Source: Vogesella indigofera
GTDB lineage: Bacteria; Pseudomonadota; Gammaproteobacteria; Burkholderiales; Chromobacteriaceae
DNA: 64,000 nucleotides
Assembly (NCBI RefSeq): GCF_003633895.1
Contig: NZ_RBID01000018.1
Coordinates: forward strand, 1 to 64,000
Direction of reading: 5' to 3'
In this document: one piece after another, positions 46,773 to 56,343 of the stretch
Numbering within the stretch: position 1 is the stretch's first letter
Layout: every line of letters begins with the position of its first letter
Translations under genes and position numbers: made by a program
The notes under the pieces: model-generated
Database searches by the model: none
What the model saw: only the letters and a program-made list of their open reading frames with translations
What the model was told of the DNA's origin: nothing

Positions 46773-49700
46773 TTAATCGAGCAGGTGGTTGTTCAGCTCG
46801 CGCATCCCGGCAGACAACATCGCCAGGTCCAGCACGTCGAACGACTGCAGTTCGACGAACATCTGCTGGCAGGCCTCGACGTCGGCGGCACGCTGTGCCA
46901 GCCAGGCATTGACGAAGGCGGTCTCGCTGGCCTCGTGCAGAGCCTGACGCGTCAGCTCGCGGTGCTGGCGATACAGGTCGTCGCGCAGCGCGGAGCGCGC
47001 CAGCGATTGCCAACGGTTGTCACGCGGCAGCTGGGTGATGGCGGCACGCAGCCAGTCCAGCTGCAGATCGCGGCCCAGTTGCAGGTAGTTGGCCGCAATC
47101 GCGTCCAGCGCCAGCTCGCTGCCTTCGCCGATCTCGATGATATCCATCAGCGGTACCGCAAACTCCAGGCGCGCCAGCACACTGGCCAGCTCGGCCGGTA
47201 CGTTCGGCTGGTTGAAGCGGCTCTCCAGACGGGCAACCTGCGGATAAACCTCGGCACTGATCAGCTGCGGCAGTTGCTGCAGCAGCGCCTGCACCTTGGC
47301 ACCGTACTGGGCGATGACCGCATTGACCGAGCCGGACGGACGGCGGTTGCGCAGTACCCAGCGCACCACGCGTTCCACCAGGGTACGCACCATCACCATC
47401 ATGTCGACCTGCAGGTCGGCCGATACCTTGTTGTCCAGCGCCTCGATCTGCGTCCACAGGCTCTCGGCGTCAAACACGCGGCTGGCGATCCAGAACGCGC
47501 GGGTGATGTCGGCAGCGGAGAACGCCGACTCTTCCTGCAGGCGGAACACGAAGGTCACGCCCATGCGGTTGATGATCTGGTTGGCCAGCTGGTTGGCGAT
47601 GATCTCGCGCTTCAGGTGGTGACGCTGCATCTGCTCGCCGAAGCGCTGTTGCAGCGGCTGCGGGAAGTAGTTGACCAGCACCGGCAGGAAGTCGGCATCG
47701 TCCGGCACGTCGGTGGCCAGGATCGCCTGATCCAGCGAGATCTTGCCGTAGGCCAGCAGTACCGCCACTTCCGGCGGCGTCAGGCCCTGGCGCGCCAGGC
47801 GACGCTCGTTGATCTGGGTTTCCGACGGCAGGTACTCGATCTCGCGATTGAGTTCGCCGGTCTTCTCCATGTGGTTGATCATGCGCGAGTGCGCGCTGAG
47901 CATCGACGCGGCATGGCTGCGGTTGATCGCCAGTACCTGGGTCTGCAGGTAGTTGTTGCGCAGTACCAGATGACCGACTTCTTCGGTCATCTCGGCCAGC
48001 AGGTCATTACGCTGTTTCAGCGTCATGTCGCCGGCCTGCATCACCGCACCCATCAGGATCTTGATGTTGACTTCGTGGTCGGAGCAGTCGACACCGGCGG
48101 AGTTGTCGATGGCGTCGGTGCAGATGCGGCCACCGGACAGCGCGAACTCGACACGACCCAGCTGGGTGCAGGTCAGGTTGCCGCCTTCGGCCACCACGCG
48201 CACTTGCAGGTCGCGACCGTCGACACGTACCGGATCGCAGGCGCGGTCACGGGCATCGGCGTGGCTCTGCGTCGAGGCCTTGACGTAGGTACCGATACCG
48301 CCGTTGTACAGCAGGTCGGCCTTGGCCTTCAGCAGCTCGTGGATCAGCTCGTTCGGCGCCATGCTGTCCTTGTCGGTTTCCAGCCAGGCCTTCACTTCCG
48401 GCGACAGCGGGATCGACTTGGCGGAGCGTTCGAAGATGCCACCGCCCTGCGAGATCAGCTCGCGGTTGTAGTCGCTCCAGCTGGAACGCGGCAGGTTGAA
48501 CAGGCGCGCACGCTCGGCGAAGCTCGCCGCCGCATTCGGCGTCGGATCCAGGAAGATGTGCAGGTGGTTGAACGCCGCCTTCAGGCAGATGTGCTCGGAC
48601 AGCAGCATGCCGTTGCCGAACACGTCACCGGCCATGTCGCCGATGCCGATCACGCTGAAATCCTGCTCCTGGGTGTTGATGCCCAGATGGCGGAAGTGGC
48701 GTTTCACCGATTCCCATGCGCCGCGGGCGGTAATGCCCATGCCCTTGTGGTCGTAGCCGGCGGAGCCGCCGGAGGCGAACGCATCGCCGAGCCAGAAGTT
48801 GTAGGCTTCGGAGATGCCGTTGGCGATGTCGGAGAAGGTCGCGGTGCCCTTGTCGGCGGCCACCACCAGGTACGGATCATCCGGGTCCAGACGGCGCACG
48901 TCTTGCGGCGGAATGATCTGGCCGGTCACCAGGTTGTCGGTAACGTCCAGCAGTGCCGAGATGAAGGTCTTGTAGCAGGCGATGCCTTCGGCCATGAACG
49001 CTTCGCGGTCGGATGGCGCCGGCAGTTGCTTGCCGACGAAACCACCCTTGGAGCCCATCGGCACGATCACCGAGTTCTTCACCATCTGCGCCTTGACCAG
49101 ACCCAGCACCTCGGTGCGGAAGTCTTCCATGCGGTCGGACCAGCGCAGGCCGCCACGGGCGACTTTCGAACCGCGCAGGTGCACGCCTTCGACACGCGGG
49201 CTGTACACCCAGATCTCGAACATCGGGCGCGGCTGCGGCAGGAACGGAATGGCGTTGGATTCCAGCTTGAAGGAGATGTAGGACTTGAACGCGCCCTGGG
49301 CATCCTTCTGCCAGAAGTTGGTACGACGCGTGGCCAGGATCACCTGCAGGAAGCCGTTCAGGATGCGGTCTTCGTCGAGGTTGGCGACGTCGTTGAGCAG
49401 GTCTTTCAGCTCGGCCTGCAGGTTGGCCGCAGCGGCGTCGTCAAACGCGCTCGGGTGCAGGCGTGCGGCGAACAGCTTCACCAGACGGCGGGTGATCTGC
49501 GGGTAGTGCGCGACGCAGTTTTCGATGTAGGCCTGGCTGAAGGTGAGGCCGCCCTGGCGCAGGTATTTCGCCAGTGCACGCACCAGCGTGATCTCGTGCC
49601 AGTCGAGGCCGGCCACCAGTGCCAGACGGTTGAAGCCGTCGTTTTCCACGTCGCGGGCAAACACGCGGGCCAGCAGCGTCTGGAAGTTCTTCTGGACAGC

Positions 49701-51575
49701 CTCGTCCTGCATTGCCTCGGCGTGTGCGCCCAGCTCCAGGCCGAAGTCGCTGATCCAGACGGTCTCGTCGTTGCGCTCCACCAGATACGGATGCTCGTCA
49801 CGCACCTGCACGCCCATGTTTTCCAGGATCGGCAGGCTGGCGGACAGGCCCAGCGGCTGGCCGGCATGGAACAACTTCAGGTTGTAACCCTGGCCGCGGT
49901 GGAAGGCACGATACAGTTTCATGGCCAGACCGTGCTGTACGGCGGCATCCTCGATCAGCTGGATGTCCAGCACCGCGTTGCGGGCCGCGAACTCTTCACG
50001 GTAGGCCACCGGGAAGGCGCCGCGGTAGCGGTTGAACAGCAGGTTGCCCTTCTCTTCGCCGTGCGCTTCCAGCAGCTGCTGGTGCAGTTCTTCTTCCCAG
50101 CCGCGTACCACGCGGGCGATGTCTTTTTCCAGCTCGTGCTCGTGGAACTGTGGCAGCTGGCCGCCCTGCACGCGGATGATGTAGTGCACGCGCGCCAGCG
50201 GGCTGTCGCTGATCTGCACGCTGAACTCGGCCGCGGCGCCGTTGAAGGCACTCATCAGCACTTTTTCGATCTTGAGGCGGATCTCGGTGTTGAAGCTGTC
50301 ACGCGGCACATACACCAGGCTGCTGACATAGCGGTGGTAGCGATCGGCACGGGTGAACAGGCGCACGCGCGGGCGCTCCTGCAGGCTGACAATGCCTTCC
50401 ACGATCGGCTGCAGCGTTTCCACCGGAATCTCGAACAGCTCGTCGCGCGGGTAGCTTTCCAGCACGAAGGCCAAGGTCTTGGCCTTGTAGCTGTTGTCGA
50501 CGTAGTCGCAGGCATTGACGACCGATGCCACCTTCTGACGCAGCAGCGGAATGTCCTTCGGTGCCGCCTGGTAGGCGCTGGCGGTGTACAGGCCGAGGAA
50601 GCGGCGCTCGCCGATCACTTCGCCCTTGCTGTTGAAACGCTTGATGCCGACAAAGTCCATGTAGGCCGGACGGTGCAGCACGGAGCGCGATTGCGACTTG
50701 TTGAGGATGATCAGCTGCGGCTGGTGCGCCAGTTCGCGCAGCGCCGGCGGCAGTGCCTCGAAGCTCTCCGAGTATTCCTTGCCGCCCTGATCCTTCAGGA
50801 AGCCGAGACCGGAATCCTTGACGATGCGCAGGCTGTCCTGACCATCGCGCTTGACCAGGTCGTAGTCGCAATAGCCCATGAAGATGAAATGGTTGGCGCC
50901 CATCCAGTCGAGGAAGGCGACGGCTTCGGCCGCTTCGGCGGCACGTTCGCCCTTCACGTTGTCGAGGTCGGCACGCAGCTGCGCCAGCACTTCGCGCATT
51001 TGCGGCTCGTCGTTGACCACGCAGCGCAGATAGGTCAGCACCTGCTCCAGGTCCTGCTGCAGTGCATGCAGTGCGTCCGGATCGCTGATGCGGTCAACCT
51101 GCACGTGGATGAAGGACTCCAGCGGCAGCGAGCGGTCTTCGGTGCGCTTCAGCGCATCGATCACGCCGTTCGCATCGCGGCCAACCGACAGCACCGGATG
51201 CACCAGCAGGTGCAGGTTCAGGTTGTGGCGGGTCAGCAGCATGGCGATGGAGTCGATCAGGAACGGCATGTCGTCGTTGACGATCTCGATCACGCTGTGG
51301 GTGCTCTGCCAGCCGTCCCGCTCGAAATCGGGATTGTAGATACGAGACTTCATCTGGCCCGGCGCACGCTTGAGCGCGAATTCCAGATGTGCATTGGCCG
51401 CACCGAACAAGTCCAGGGCGGAGAAGATCTTCAGATCTTCCGATTCGGTCTCTTCAAAGTAGAGGGGAATAAAACTACTGAGGCGGGCACTTTCCGTATC
51501 GGCCAGTTTTTGCTCTGCCACAGCTTGGATATCGGCGATCAGGCCAACAAATTCGGTCTTATTCGTAAGCGACAT
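46773..51575 (-). CDS. gdhB: NAD-specific glutamate dehydrogenase, large (about 180 kDa) type
   Basis: Deaminates glutamate to 2-oxoglutarate with NAD+, a catabolic route that feeds arginine-, histidine- and glutamate-derived carbon into the TCA cycle. The 1600-residue protein is the full size of the L-180 family: a long N-terminal regulatory region (ACT-like, about 1-650), the catalytic core with PMGSKGGFVGK and the Rossmann-type VIGIGDMAGDVFGNGML (about 850-1000), and a helical C-terminal region. In Pseudomonas the homologous enzyme is activated by arginine and controlled by ArgR; an ArgR-like gene and arginine uptake genes lie just upstream here. Monocistronic. Confidence 0.95.
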   Translation of the reverse strand: MSLTNKTEFVGLIADIQAVAEQKLADTESARLSSFIPLYFEETESEDLKIFSALDLFGAANAHLEFALKRAPGQMKSRIYNPDFERDGWQSTHSVIEIVNDDMPFLIDSIAMLLTRHNLNLHLLVHPVLSVGRDANGVIDALKRTEDRSLPLESFIHVQVDRISDPDALHALQQDLEQVLTYLRCVVNDEPQMREVLAQLRADLDNVKGERAAEAAEAVAFLDWMGANHFIFMGYCDYDLVKRDGQDSLRIVKDSGLGFLKDQGGKEYSESFEALPPALRELAHQPQLIILNKSQSRSVLHRPAYMDFVGIKRFNSKGEVIGERRFLGLYTASAYQAAPKDIPLLRQKVASVVNACDYVDNSYKAKTLAFVLESYPRDELFEIPVETLQPIVEGIVSLQERPRVRLFTRADRYHRYVSSLVYVPRDSFNTEIRLKIEKVLMSAFNGAAAEFSVQISDSPLARVHYIIRVQGGQLPQFHEHELEKDIARVVRGWEEELHQQLLEAHGEEKGNLLFNRYRGAFPVAYREEFAARNAVLDIQLIEDAAVQHGLAMKLYRAFHRGQGYNLKLFHAGQPLGLSASLPILENMGVQVRDEHPYLVERNDETVWISDFGLELGAHAEAMQDEAVQKNFQTLLARVFARDVENDGFNRLALVAGLDWHEITLVRALAKYLRQGGLTFSQAYIENCVAHYPQITRRLVKLFAARLHPSAFDDAAAANLQAELKDLLNDVANLDEDRILNGFLQVILATRRTNFWQKDAQGAFKSYISFKLESNAIPFLPQPRPMFEIWVYSPRVEGVHLRGSKVARGGLRWSDRMEDFRTEVLGLVKAQMVKNSVIVPMGSKGGFVGKQLPAPSDREAFMAEGIACYKTFISALLDVTDNLVTGQIIPPQDVRRLDPDDPYLVVAADKGTATFSDIANGISEAYNFWLGDAFASGGSAGYDHKGMGITARGAWESVKRHFRHLGINTQEQDFSVIGIGDMAGDVFGNGMLLSEHICLKAAFNHLHIFLDPTPNAAASFAERARLFNLPRSSWSDYNRELISQGGGIFERSAKSIPLSPEVKAWLETDKDSMAPNELIHELLKAKADLLYNGGIGTYVKASTQSHADARDRACDPVRVDGRDLQVRVVAEGGNLTCTQLGRVEFALSGGRICTDAIDNSAGVDCSDHEVNIKILMGAVMQAGDMTLKQRNDLLAEMTEEVGHLVLRNNYLQTQVLAINRSHAASMLSAHSRMINHMEKTGELNREIEYLPSETQINERRLARQGLTPPEVAVLLAYGKISLDQAILATDVPDDADFLPVLVNYFPQPLQQRFGEQMQRHHLKREIIANQLANQIINRMGVTFVFRLQEESAFSAADITRAFWIASRVFDAESLWTQIEALDNKVSADLQVDMMVMVRTLVERVVRWVLRNRRPSGSVNAVIAQYGAKVQALLQQLPQLISAEVYPQVARLESRFNQPNVPAELASVLARLEFAVPLMDIIEIGEGSELALDAIAANYLQLGRDLQLDWLRAAITQLPRDNRWQSLARSALRDDLYRQHRELTRQALHEASETAFVNAWLAQRAADVEACQQMFVELQSFDVLDLAMLSAGMRELNNHLLD

Positions 51576-52107
51576 GTTGCTTCTCGTTTGTTATGAGGAC
51601 ACAGGTGTTGTGTGGACGCATTGTAAGAGCCACCACAGACAAGGCATTTCCATATTGCGACATCCCCGTACAGATTCATTGGCTGCACTGCAACATAGAA
51701 GCATCGGGTGATTGTCGGACAGGGTGCCAGTTGCACATTTTTCATTACAGCAATGCGACGGCAAATTACACAATGGCCCTGAGGCACCCGCCGTCATTTT
51801 CGCCAAAAAACCCCATCAAGTCATTGATATTGCTCATATTTCCAAAACAATCAAAAACCCGGTAGAATGCGCCCCCTTGCCGCTTTGGCCCCCGCTATGA
51901 CAGGTGGTGGATTGTACGTCGCCGCGTTGCGTGCCAACATTTGCCTGCCTCCCGACAGAGGGGGCGGTAAAACAACAAAACGTTATCCAGCACCAAAGGG
52001 AAGGGCCGCGACCGGCTCGAATGTCCAGGATGAGCGGTAACACGCAGCCACCTGGACACGATTCTCCTGCCCGGGGAATCCTTCATCTTTCAGAGAGATA
52101 GAGACAC
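51576..52107. other. Divergent intergenic region between NAD-GDH and the arginine operon
   Basis: About 530 bases shared by two divergent genes of arginine/glutamate use. On the plus strand a TAGAAT box at 51863-51868 (CCGGTAGAATGCGC) is the best -10 candidate for the arginine operon; its -35 (TTCCAA) is poor. The leader before the first binding protein would be about 240 bases. On the minus strand a TACAAT lies near 51620 without a clear -35. No ORF here is convincing. Confidence 0.5.
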
Positions 52108-52872
52108 ATGAAAAAAGCATTTGTTCTGGCCGCACTGGCCATGACCGCTTCTGCTTTCACCGCCCAGGCCGACACCGTCCGCTTTGGCATCGACGGCAAC
52201 TACCCGCCGTTCGCCAAGCAGGGTGCTGACGGCAAGCTGCAGGGCTTCGACGTGGACATCGCCTACGCGCTGTGCGCCGCGATGAAAGCCAGCTGCGAAA
52301 TCGTACCGCAAGACTGGGACGGCCTGATCCCGGCGCTGAACGCCAACAAGTTCGATGCCATCCTGTCGTCGATGTCGATCACCGACGAACGCAAGAAGGC
52401 AGTCGACTTCACCAACAAGTACTACAACACCCCCAGCCGCATGATCGCCAAGGCCGGCACCAAGGTTGACCAAGCCGCGTTCAAGGGCAAGAAAATCGGT
52501 GCGCTGCGCGCGTCCACCCAGGAAAAGTTCGCCAAGGACTTCTGGGGCAAGAGCGGCGCCACCATCGTTTCCTACGGCAAGGCACCGGAAGGTTTCCTCG
52601 ACCTGAAATCCGGCCGCATTGACGGCATGTTCGTCGACTCGGTGGTCGGCGATGCCGACTTCCTGAAAACAGGACAAGGCAAGGGCTTTGCCTTCGTCGG
52701 CCCGGAATACAGCGAAAGCAAGTACTTTGGCTACGGTGCCGGCATTGCCGTGAAAAAAGGCAACAAGCAGCTGACCGAGCGCCTGAACCAGGCCATCGCC
52801 CAGATCCGCAAGGACGGCAGCTACAAGAAAGTACAGGACAAGTACTTCAGCTTTAACGTGTACGGCAACTAA
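52108..52872 (+). CDS. aotJ: Basic amino-acid ABC transporter substrate-binding protein, copy 1 (AotJ-like)
   Basis: Periplasmic receptor of the lysine/arginine/ornithine family, 254 residues with a signal peptide (about 1-21, ending TAQAD). VRFGIDGNYPPFAKQGADGK, GFDVDIAYALC, DGLIPALNANKFDAILSSMSIT and DERKKAVDFT are the family hallmarks. The GTG-free start ATG at 52108 follows GAGAGATAGAGA. First gene of an operon matching Pseudomonas aotJQMOP-argR. A terminator-like hairpin follows it, so it is probably made in excess over the permeases. Confidence 0.93.
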   Translation: MKKAFVLAALAMTASAFTAQADTVRFGIDGNYPPFAKQGADGKLQGFDVDIAYALCAAMKASCEIVPQDWDGLIPALNANKFDAILSSMSITDERKKAVDFTNKYYNTPSRMIAKAGTKVDQAAFKGKKIGALRASTQEKFAKDFWGKSGATIVSYGKAPEGFLDLKSGRIDGMFVDSVVGDADFLKTGQGKGFAFVGPEYSESKYFGYGAGIAVKKGNKQLTERLNQAIAQIRKDGSYKKVQDKYFSFNVYGN

Positions 52873-52882
52873 GCCACCCCTA

Positions 52883-52910
52883 CCCCGCCTTCAGCCGAAG
52901 GCGGGGTTTT
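52883..52910 (+). terminator. Hairpin after binding protein 1
   Basis: CCCCGCCTTC and GAAGGCGGGG pair perfectly over AGCC, followed by TTTT. Being inside the operon it likely attenuates, or protects the 3' end of a binding-protein mRNA. Confidence 0.8.
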
Positions 52911-52942
52911 CACACCTATAAAAATATCCTGTCGGAGAATCC

Positions 52943-53707
52943 ATGAAGAAGCCTTTGCTCGCGCTAGGCACGCTTGCCCTTGCCCTGTCCGCAACCGTGT
53001 CCGCAGAAACCCTGCGTTTTGCCACCGATGCCAGCTACCCGCCGTTTTCGAAACAGGGTGCCGACGGCAAGATGACCGGTTTTGATCCTGACATCGCCCA
53101 GGCGCTGTGCGCGGTGATGAAGGCGAAATGCGAGATCGTGCCCCAGGATTTCGACGGCATCATTCCGGCACTGCAGGCGAAGAAATTCGACGCCGTGATC
53201 GCGTCAATGAACATCACCGAAGAGCGCAAGAAGGCAGTCGACTTCTCCGACAAGTACTACAACATGGCCAGCCGCCTGGTGGCCAAGCAGGGCACCCAGG
53301 TCAACGCGGCCTGGTTCAAGGGCAAGAAGATCGGCGTGCTGCGTTCCTCGATCCAGGAAAAATACGCGCGTGACACCTTTGCCAAGCAGGGTGCACAGCT
53401 GGTGAGCTACGGCAAGGCACCGGAATCGTTCATGGACCTGAAGGCCGGCCGTGTCGACGCCGCCTTCGTCGATGCCGCCGTCGGTGACGTGGACTTCGTC
53501 AAGACCCCGAACGGCAAGGGCTTTGCCCTGGTCGGCCCCGACTACAACGAAGCGAAATACTTCGGCGTCGGCTCCGGCATTGCCGTGCGCAAGGGCGACA
53601 AGGCGCTGCTGACACGCATCAACGCCGCGCTGAAGCAGATCCGCGCCGATGGCAGCTACGACAAGATCCAGAAGAAGTACTTCAGCTTCGACATCTACGG
53701 CAAGTAA
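52943..53707 (+). CDS. Basic amino-acid ABC transporter substrate-binding protein, copy 2 (AotJ-like)
   Basis: A tandem paralogue of the preceding gene, also 254 residues, with signal peptide ending TVSAE. The two align without gaps over almost the whole length (ASYPPFSKQGADGKMTGFDP against NYPPFAKQGADGKLQGFDV) but differ at many positions, so the duplication is old and the pockets may bind different ligands, such as arginine versus ornithine or lysine. It has its own CGGAG ribosome site. A repeat core (53750-53757) lies between it and the first permease. Confidence 0.92.
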   Translation: MKKPLLALGTLALALSATVSAETLRFATDASYPPFSKQGADGKMTGFDPDIAQALCAVMKAKCEIVPQDFDGIIPALQAKKFDAVIASMNITEERKKAVDFSDKYYNMASRLVAKQGTQVNAAWFKGKKIGVLRSSIQEKYARDTFAKQGAQLVSYGKAPESFMDLKAGRVDAAFVDAAVGDVDFVKTPNGKGFALVGPDYNEAKYFGVGSGIAVRKGDKALLTRINAALKQIRADGSYDKIQKKYFSFDIYGK

Positions 53708-53788
53708 GCGCCAGCAGGCAATACCGTGCAAGGTGCGGCCAGCCCAGGGTTGGCCGCAGCGTCCAGACGCAAAAACCGGAGTAATACC

Positions 53789-54478
53789 ATGTTTCTACAG
53801 GGCTACCTGCCCAGCATCATGGAAGGCACCATTCTGACCCTGCAGGTTGCAGTGTCGGCATTGCTGGTGTCCGTGGTACTGGGCCTGATCGGGGCGATGT
53901 TCAAGATGTCGCCATCCAAGCCACTCGCGTGGCTGGCAGAAGTCTATTCCACCGTGGTACGCGGCGTACCCGACCTGGTGTGGATGCTGCTGCTGTTCTT
54001 CGGCGTGCAGATGCTGATCAACGAGCTGTTCGCGCAACTGGGCTGGGAAGCACCGGAGATCAACTCCTTCTTCGCCGGCGTGATGACCATCGGCTTCATC
54101 TTCGGCGCCTACATGACCGAAACCTTCCGCGGCGCCATCATGGCGGTGCCGAAAGGCCAGATGGAAGCCGGCCTCGCCTACGGCATGAGTCCGCTGCGCG
54201 TGTTCCTGCGCATCACCTTCCCGCAGATGGTGCGCTTCGCGCTGCCGAGCTTCTCCAACAACTGGCTGGTGCTGGTGAAATCCACCGCCCTGGTGTCGGT
54301 GATCGGCCTCAATGACGTGATGTACCGCGCCGATACCGCCAAATCCATTACCCAGGAGCCGTTTACCGTCTACGCCGTGGTCGGCTGTATTTTCCTGGCC
54401 ATCACCAGCGTGTCCGATCTTGCCCTCAAGCGTCTGGAAAAGCGCTACTCCACCGGCGTACGGGAGACTGAACTGTGA
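53789..54478 (+). CDS. aotQ: Arginine/ornithine ABC transporter permease AotQ-like
   Basis: A 229-residue HisM/ArtQ-family permease from the ATG at 53789, with GGAG 9 bases upstream. Five predicted membrane segments; VYSTVVRGVPDLVWMLLLFF and the ATPase-contact loop EAGLAYGMSPLRVFLRITFP are typical. It forms a heterodimer with the next permease, whose GTG start overlaps its stop by 4 bases. Confidence 0.92.
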   Translation: MFLQGYLPSIMEGTILTLQVAVSALLVSVVLGLIGAMFKMSPSKPLAWLAEVYSTVVRGVPDLVWMLLLFFGVQMLINELFAQLGWEAPEINSFFAGVMTIGFIFGAYMTETFRGAIMAVPKGQMEAGLAYGMSPLRVFLRITFPQMVRFALPSFSNNWLVLVKSTALVSVIGLNDVMYRADTAKSITQEPFTVYAVVGCIFLAITSVSDLALKRLEKRYSTGVRETEL

Positions 54479-55206
54479 TCGACCTGAACCTGATTATCGA
54501 ACGCTTTCCGGCCTTCCTCGGCGGCACCGACGGTGCCCCGATCATGTCCACCTCCGACGGCCTGCAACTGACGCTGGAGCTGCTCGGCCTGTCGCTGGCC
54601 TTCGGCCTGCTGCTGGCGGTGCCGATGGCGCTGATGCTGGTATCACGCAACAAGTGGGTCGCGCGCCCGGTGTGGCTGTACACCTACGTGTTCCGCGGCA
54701 CCCCGCTGCTGGTGCAACTGTTCATCATCTACTACGGCCTGTCGCAGTTCGACTGGGTGCGTGACAGCTGGGCGTGGGAATACCTGCGCGAAGCCTACGT
54801 CTGCGCCATCCTGGCGTTCACGCTGAACACCGCCGCCTACACCACCGAGATTCTCGCCGGCCAGATCCGCAACACCCACTACGGTGAAATCGAGGCCGCC
54901 AAGGCGATGGGCATGGGCAAGTGGCTGATGATGCGCCGCATCGTGATCCCGTCCGCGCTGCGTCGCGCCTTGCCGGCCTACAGCAACGAAGTGGTGATGA
55001 TGATGCAGTCGACCTCGATCGCCGGCCTGGTGACACTGGCCGACCTGACCGGTGTCGCACGCCGCGTGTTCAGTGATACCTACATGCCGTTCGAGCCGTT
55101 CCTGACCGTGGCCGGCATCTATCTGGTGATGACCTTTGCCCTGGTCTGGCTGTTCAAGAAGGCCGAACAGCGCTGGCTGGCCTACCTGGCGCCGCGCAAG
55201 CACTAA
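54475..55206 (+). CDS. aotM: Arginine/ornithine ABC transporter permease AotM-like
   Basis: A 243-residue second permease with a GTG start at 54475 overlapping the aotQ stop (GTGA). Family features are WLYTYVFRGTPLLVQLFIIY and the contact loop IEAAKAMGMGKWLMMRRIVI. Translational coupling should give equal amounts of the two subunits. Confidence 0.92.
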   Translation: MIDLNLIIERFPAFLGGTDGAPIMSTSDGLQLTLELLGLSLAFGLLLAVPMALMLVSRNKWVARPVWLYTYVFRGTPLLVQLFIIYYGLSQFDWVRDSWAWEYLREAYVCAILAFTLNTAAYTTEILAGQIRNTHYGEIEAAKAMGMGKWLMMRRIVIPSALRRALPAYSNEVVMMMQSTSIAGLVTLADLTGVARRVFSDTYMPFEPFLTVAGIYLVMTFALVWLFKKAEQRWLAYLAPRKH

Positions 55207-55215
55207 GGAGTCGTC

Positions 55216-56343
55216 ATGCACAGAATCGATCATCCGCTGCCGCCCATCAGCCTGAACACTGCGCGCCAGATCAGCAGTTTTCACTTTGGCCGCGCCGGAG
55301 AGGGCGAGAAGGTCTACATCCAGGCCAGCCTGCACGCTGACGAACTGCCAGGCATGCTCACCGCCTGGCAGCTGAAGCAAAGGTTGGCCGCACTGGAGGC
55401 CGAGGGCCGTATCCAGGGCGAAGTGGTGCTGGTGCCGGTCGCCAACCCGATCGGCCTCGACCAGAACCTGAACAGCGTGATGCTGGGCCGCTTCGAGCTG
55501 GCCAGCGGCCAGAACTTCAACCGCCACTACCCGGCCTTTGCCGCCGACATCTTTCACGAGCTGAAAGCGGAACTGGGTCAGGACGCGAAGGCCAACACCC
55601 GCCTGATCCGCGAGCGGCTGCGCAGCAAGGTCGCCGCCATCGAGCCGGCGAGCGAGCTGGCCGCGCAGCGCAAGACGCTGATGCTGCTGGCCTGTGACGC
55701 CGACGTGGTGCTGGACCTGCACTGCGACTGCGCCGCGGCGATGCACCTGTATACCGGCACGCCGCTGTGGCCGCAGTGCGAACCGCTGGCACGCTATATC
55801 GGTGCCGCCGCCACGCTGCTGGCCGAGGAATCCGGCGACAACCCGTTTGACGAAGCCTGCAGCCGGCTGTGGTGGCAAGTGCGCGACATGGCGGCTGCGG
55901 CCAACCTTGACGCCGCCATCGACATGGCCTGCCTCGCCGTCACCATCGAGCTGCGCGGCCAGGCCGATGTCAGCCATGCGCTGGCGGCACAGGATGCCGA
56001 CGCCATCATCGCCTTCCTGCAGCACCGCGGCGTGATTGCCGGCACCGCCCCGGCCCTGCCGGAACTGCGCTACCCGGCGACGCCGCTGGCCGGTTCCGAC
56101 AGCCTGCTGGCGCCGCATCCCGGCGTGGTGCACTACCACTTGCAGTCCGGCACCATCGTGGCCGCCGGCGATGCCATCGCCGACATCATCGACCCGGTCA
56201 ACGACCGCGTCACCACCTTGCGCGCCAGCCGTCCCGGCATGCTCTACGCCACCGAAAGCCGCCACTACGCCATTACCGGCCAGTGGCTGGCCAAAGTGGC
56301 CACCCCTGAATCCTTTAAAACCGGAAAGTTGCTATCAGCATGA
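55216..56343 (+). CDS. aotO: AotO-like succinylglutamate desuccinylase/aspartoacylase family protein
   Basis: A 375-residue M14-like zinc hydrolase. The metal-binding HxxE is at H40-E43 in [11 protein letters not shown], a second histidine lies in [15 protein letters not shown], and N-x-N-R in QNFNRHYP. In P. aeruginosa the same position in the aot operon is held by aotO, a gene of this family not needed for uptake and of unknown role. Its start is 9 bases after aotM, and its stop overlaps the ATPase start (ATGA). Cytoplasmic; it might deacylate an imported arginine derivative. Confidence 0.85.
   Translation: MHRIDHPLPPISLNTARQISSFHFGRAGEGEKVYIQASLHADELPGMLTAWQLKQRLAALEAEGRIQGEVVLVPVANPIGLDQNLNSVMLGRFELASGQNFNRHYPAFAADIFHELKAELGQDAKANTRLIRERLRSKVAAIEPASELAAQRKTLMLLACDADVVLDLHCDCAAAMHLYTGTPLWPQCEPLARYIGAAATLLAEESGDNPFDEACSRLWWQVRDMAAAANLDAAIDMACLAVTIELRGQADVSHALAAQDADAIIAFLQHRGVIAGTAPALPELRYPATPLAGSDSLLAPHPGVVHYHLQSGTIVAAGDAIADIIDPVNDRVTTLRASRPGMLYATESRHYAITGQWLAKVATPESFKTGKLLSA

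Noticed and set aside
46785-51596. A 1603-codon open frame on the plus strand, antisense to the NAD-GDH gene
   Set aside because: It lies exactly opposite a conserved 1600-residue enzyme. Long antisense frames arise from GC-rich codon use; its translation is rich in Gln, His, Val and Arg with no recognisable domain.
51539-51787. A minus-strand frame with WKCLVCG resembling the start of rubredoxin
   Set aside because: The match is about seven residues, the second CPxCG knuckle is missing, and the frame runs into the NAD-GDH start. At most a decayed fragment; I cannot support it.
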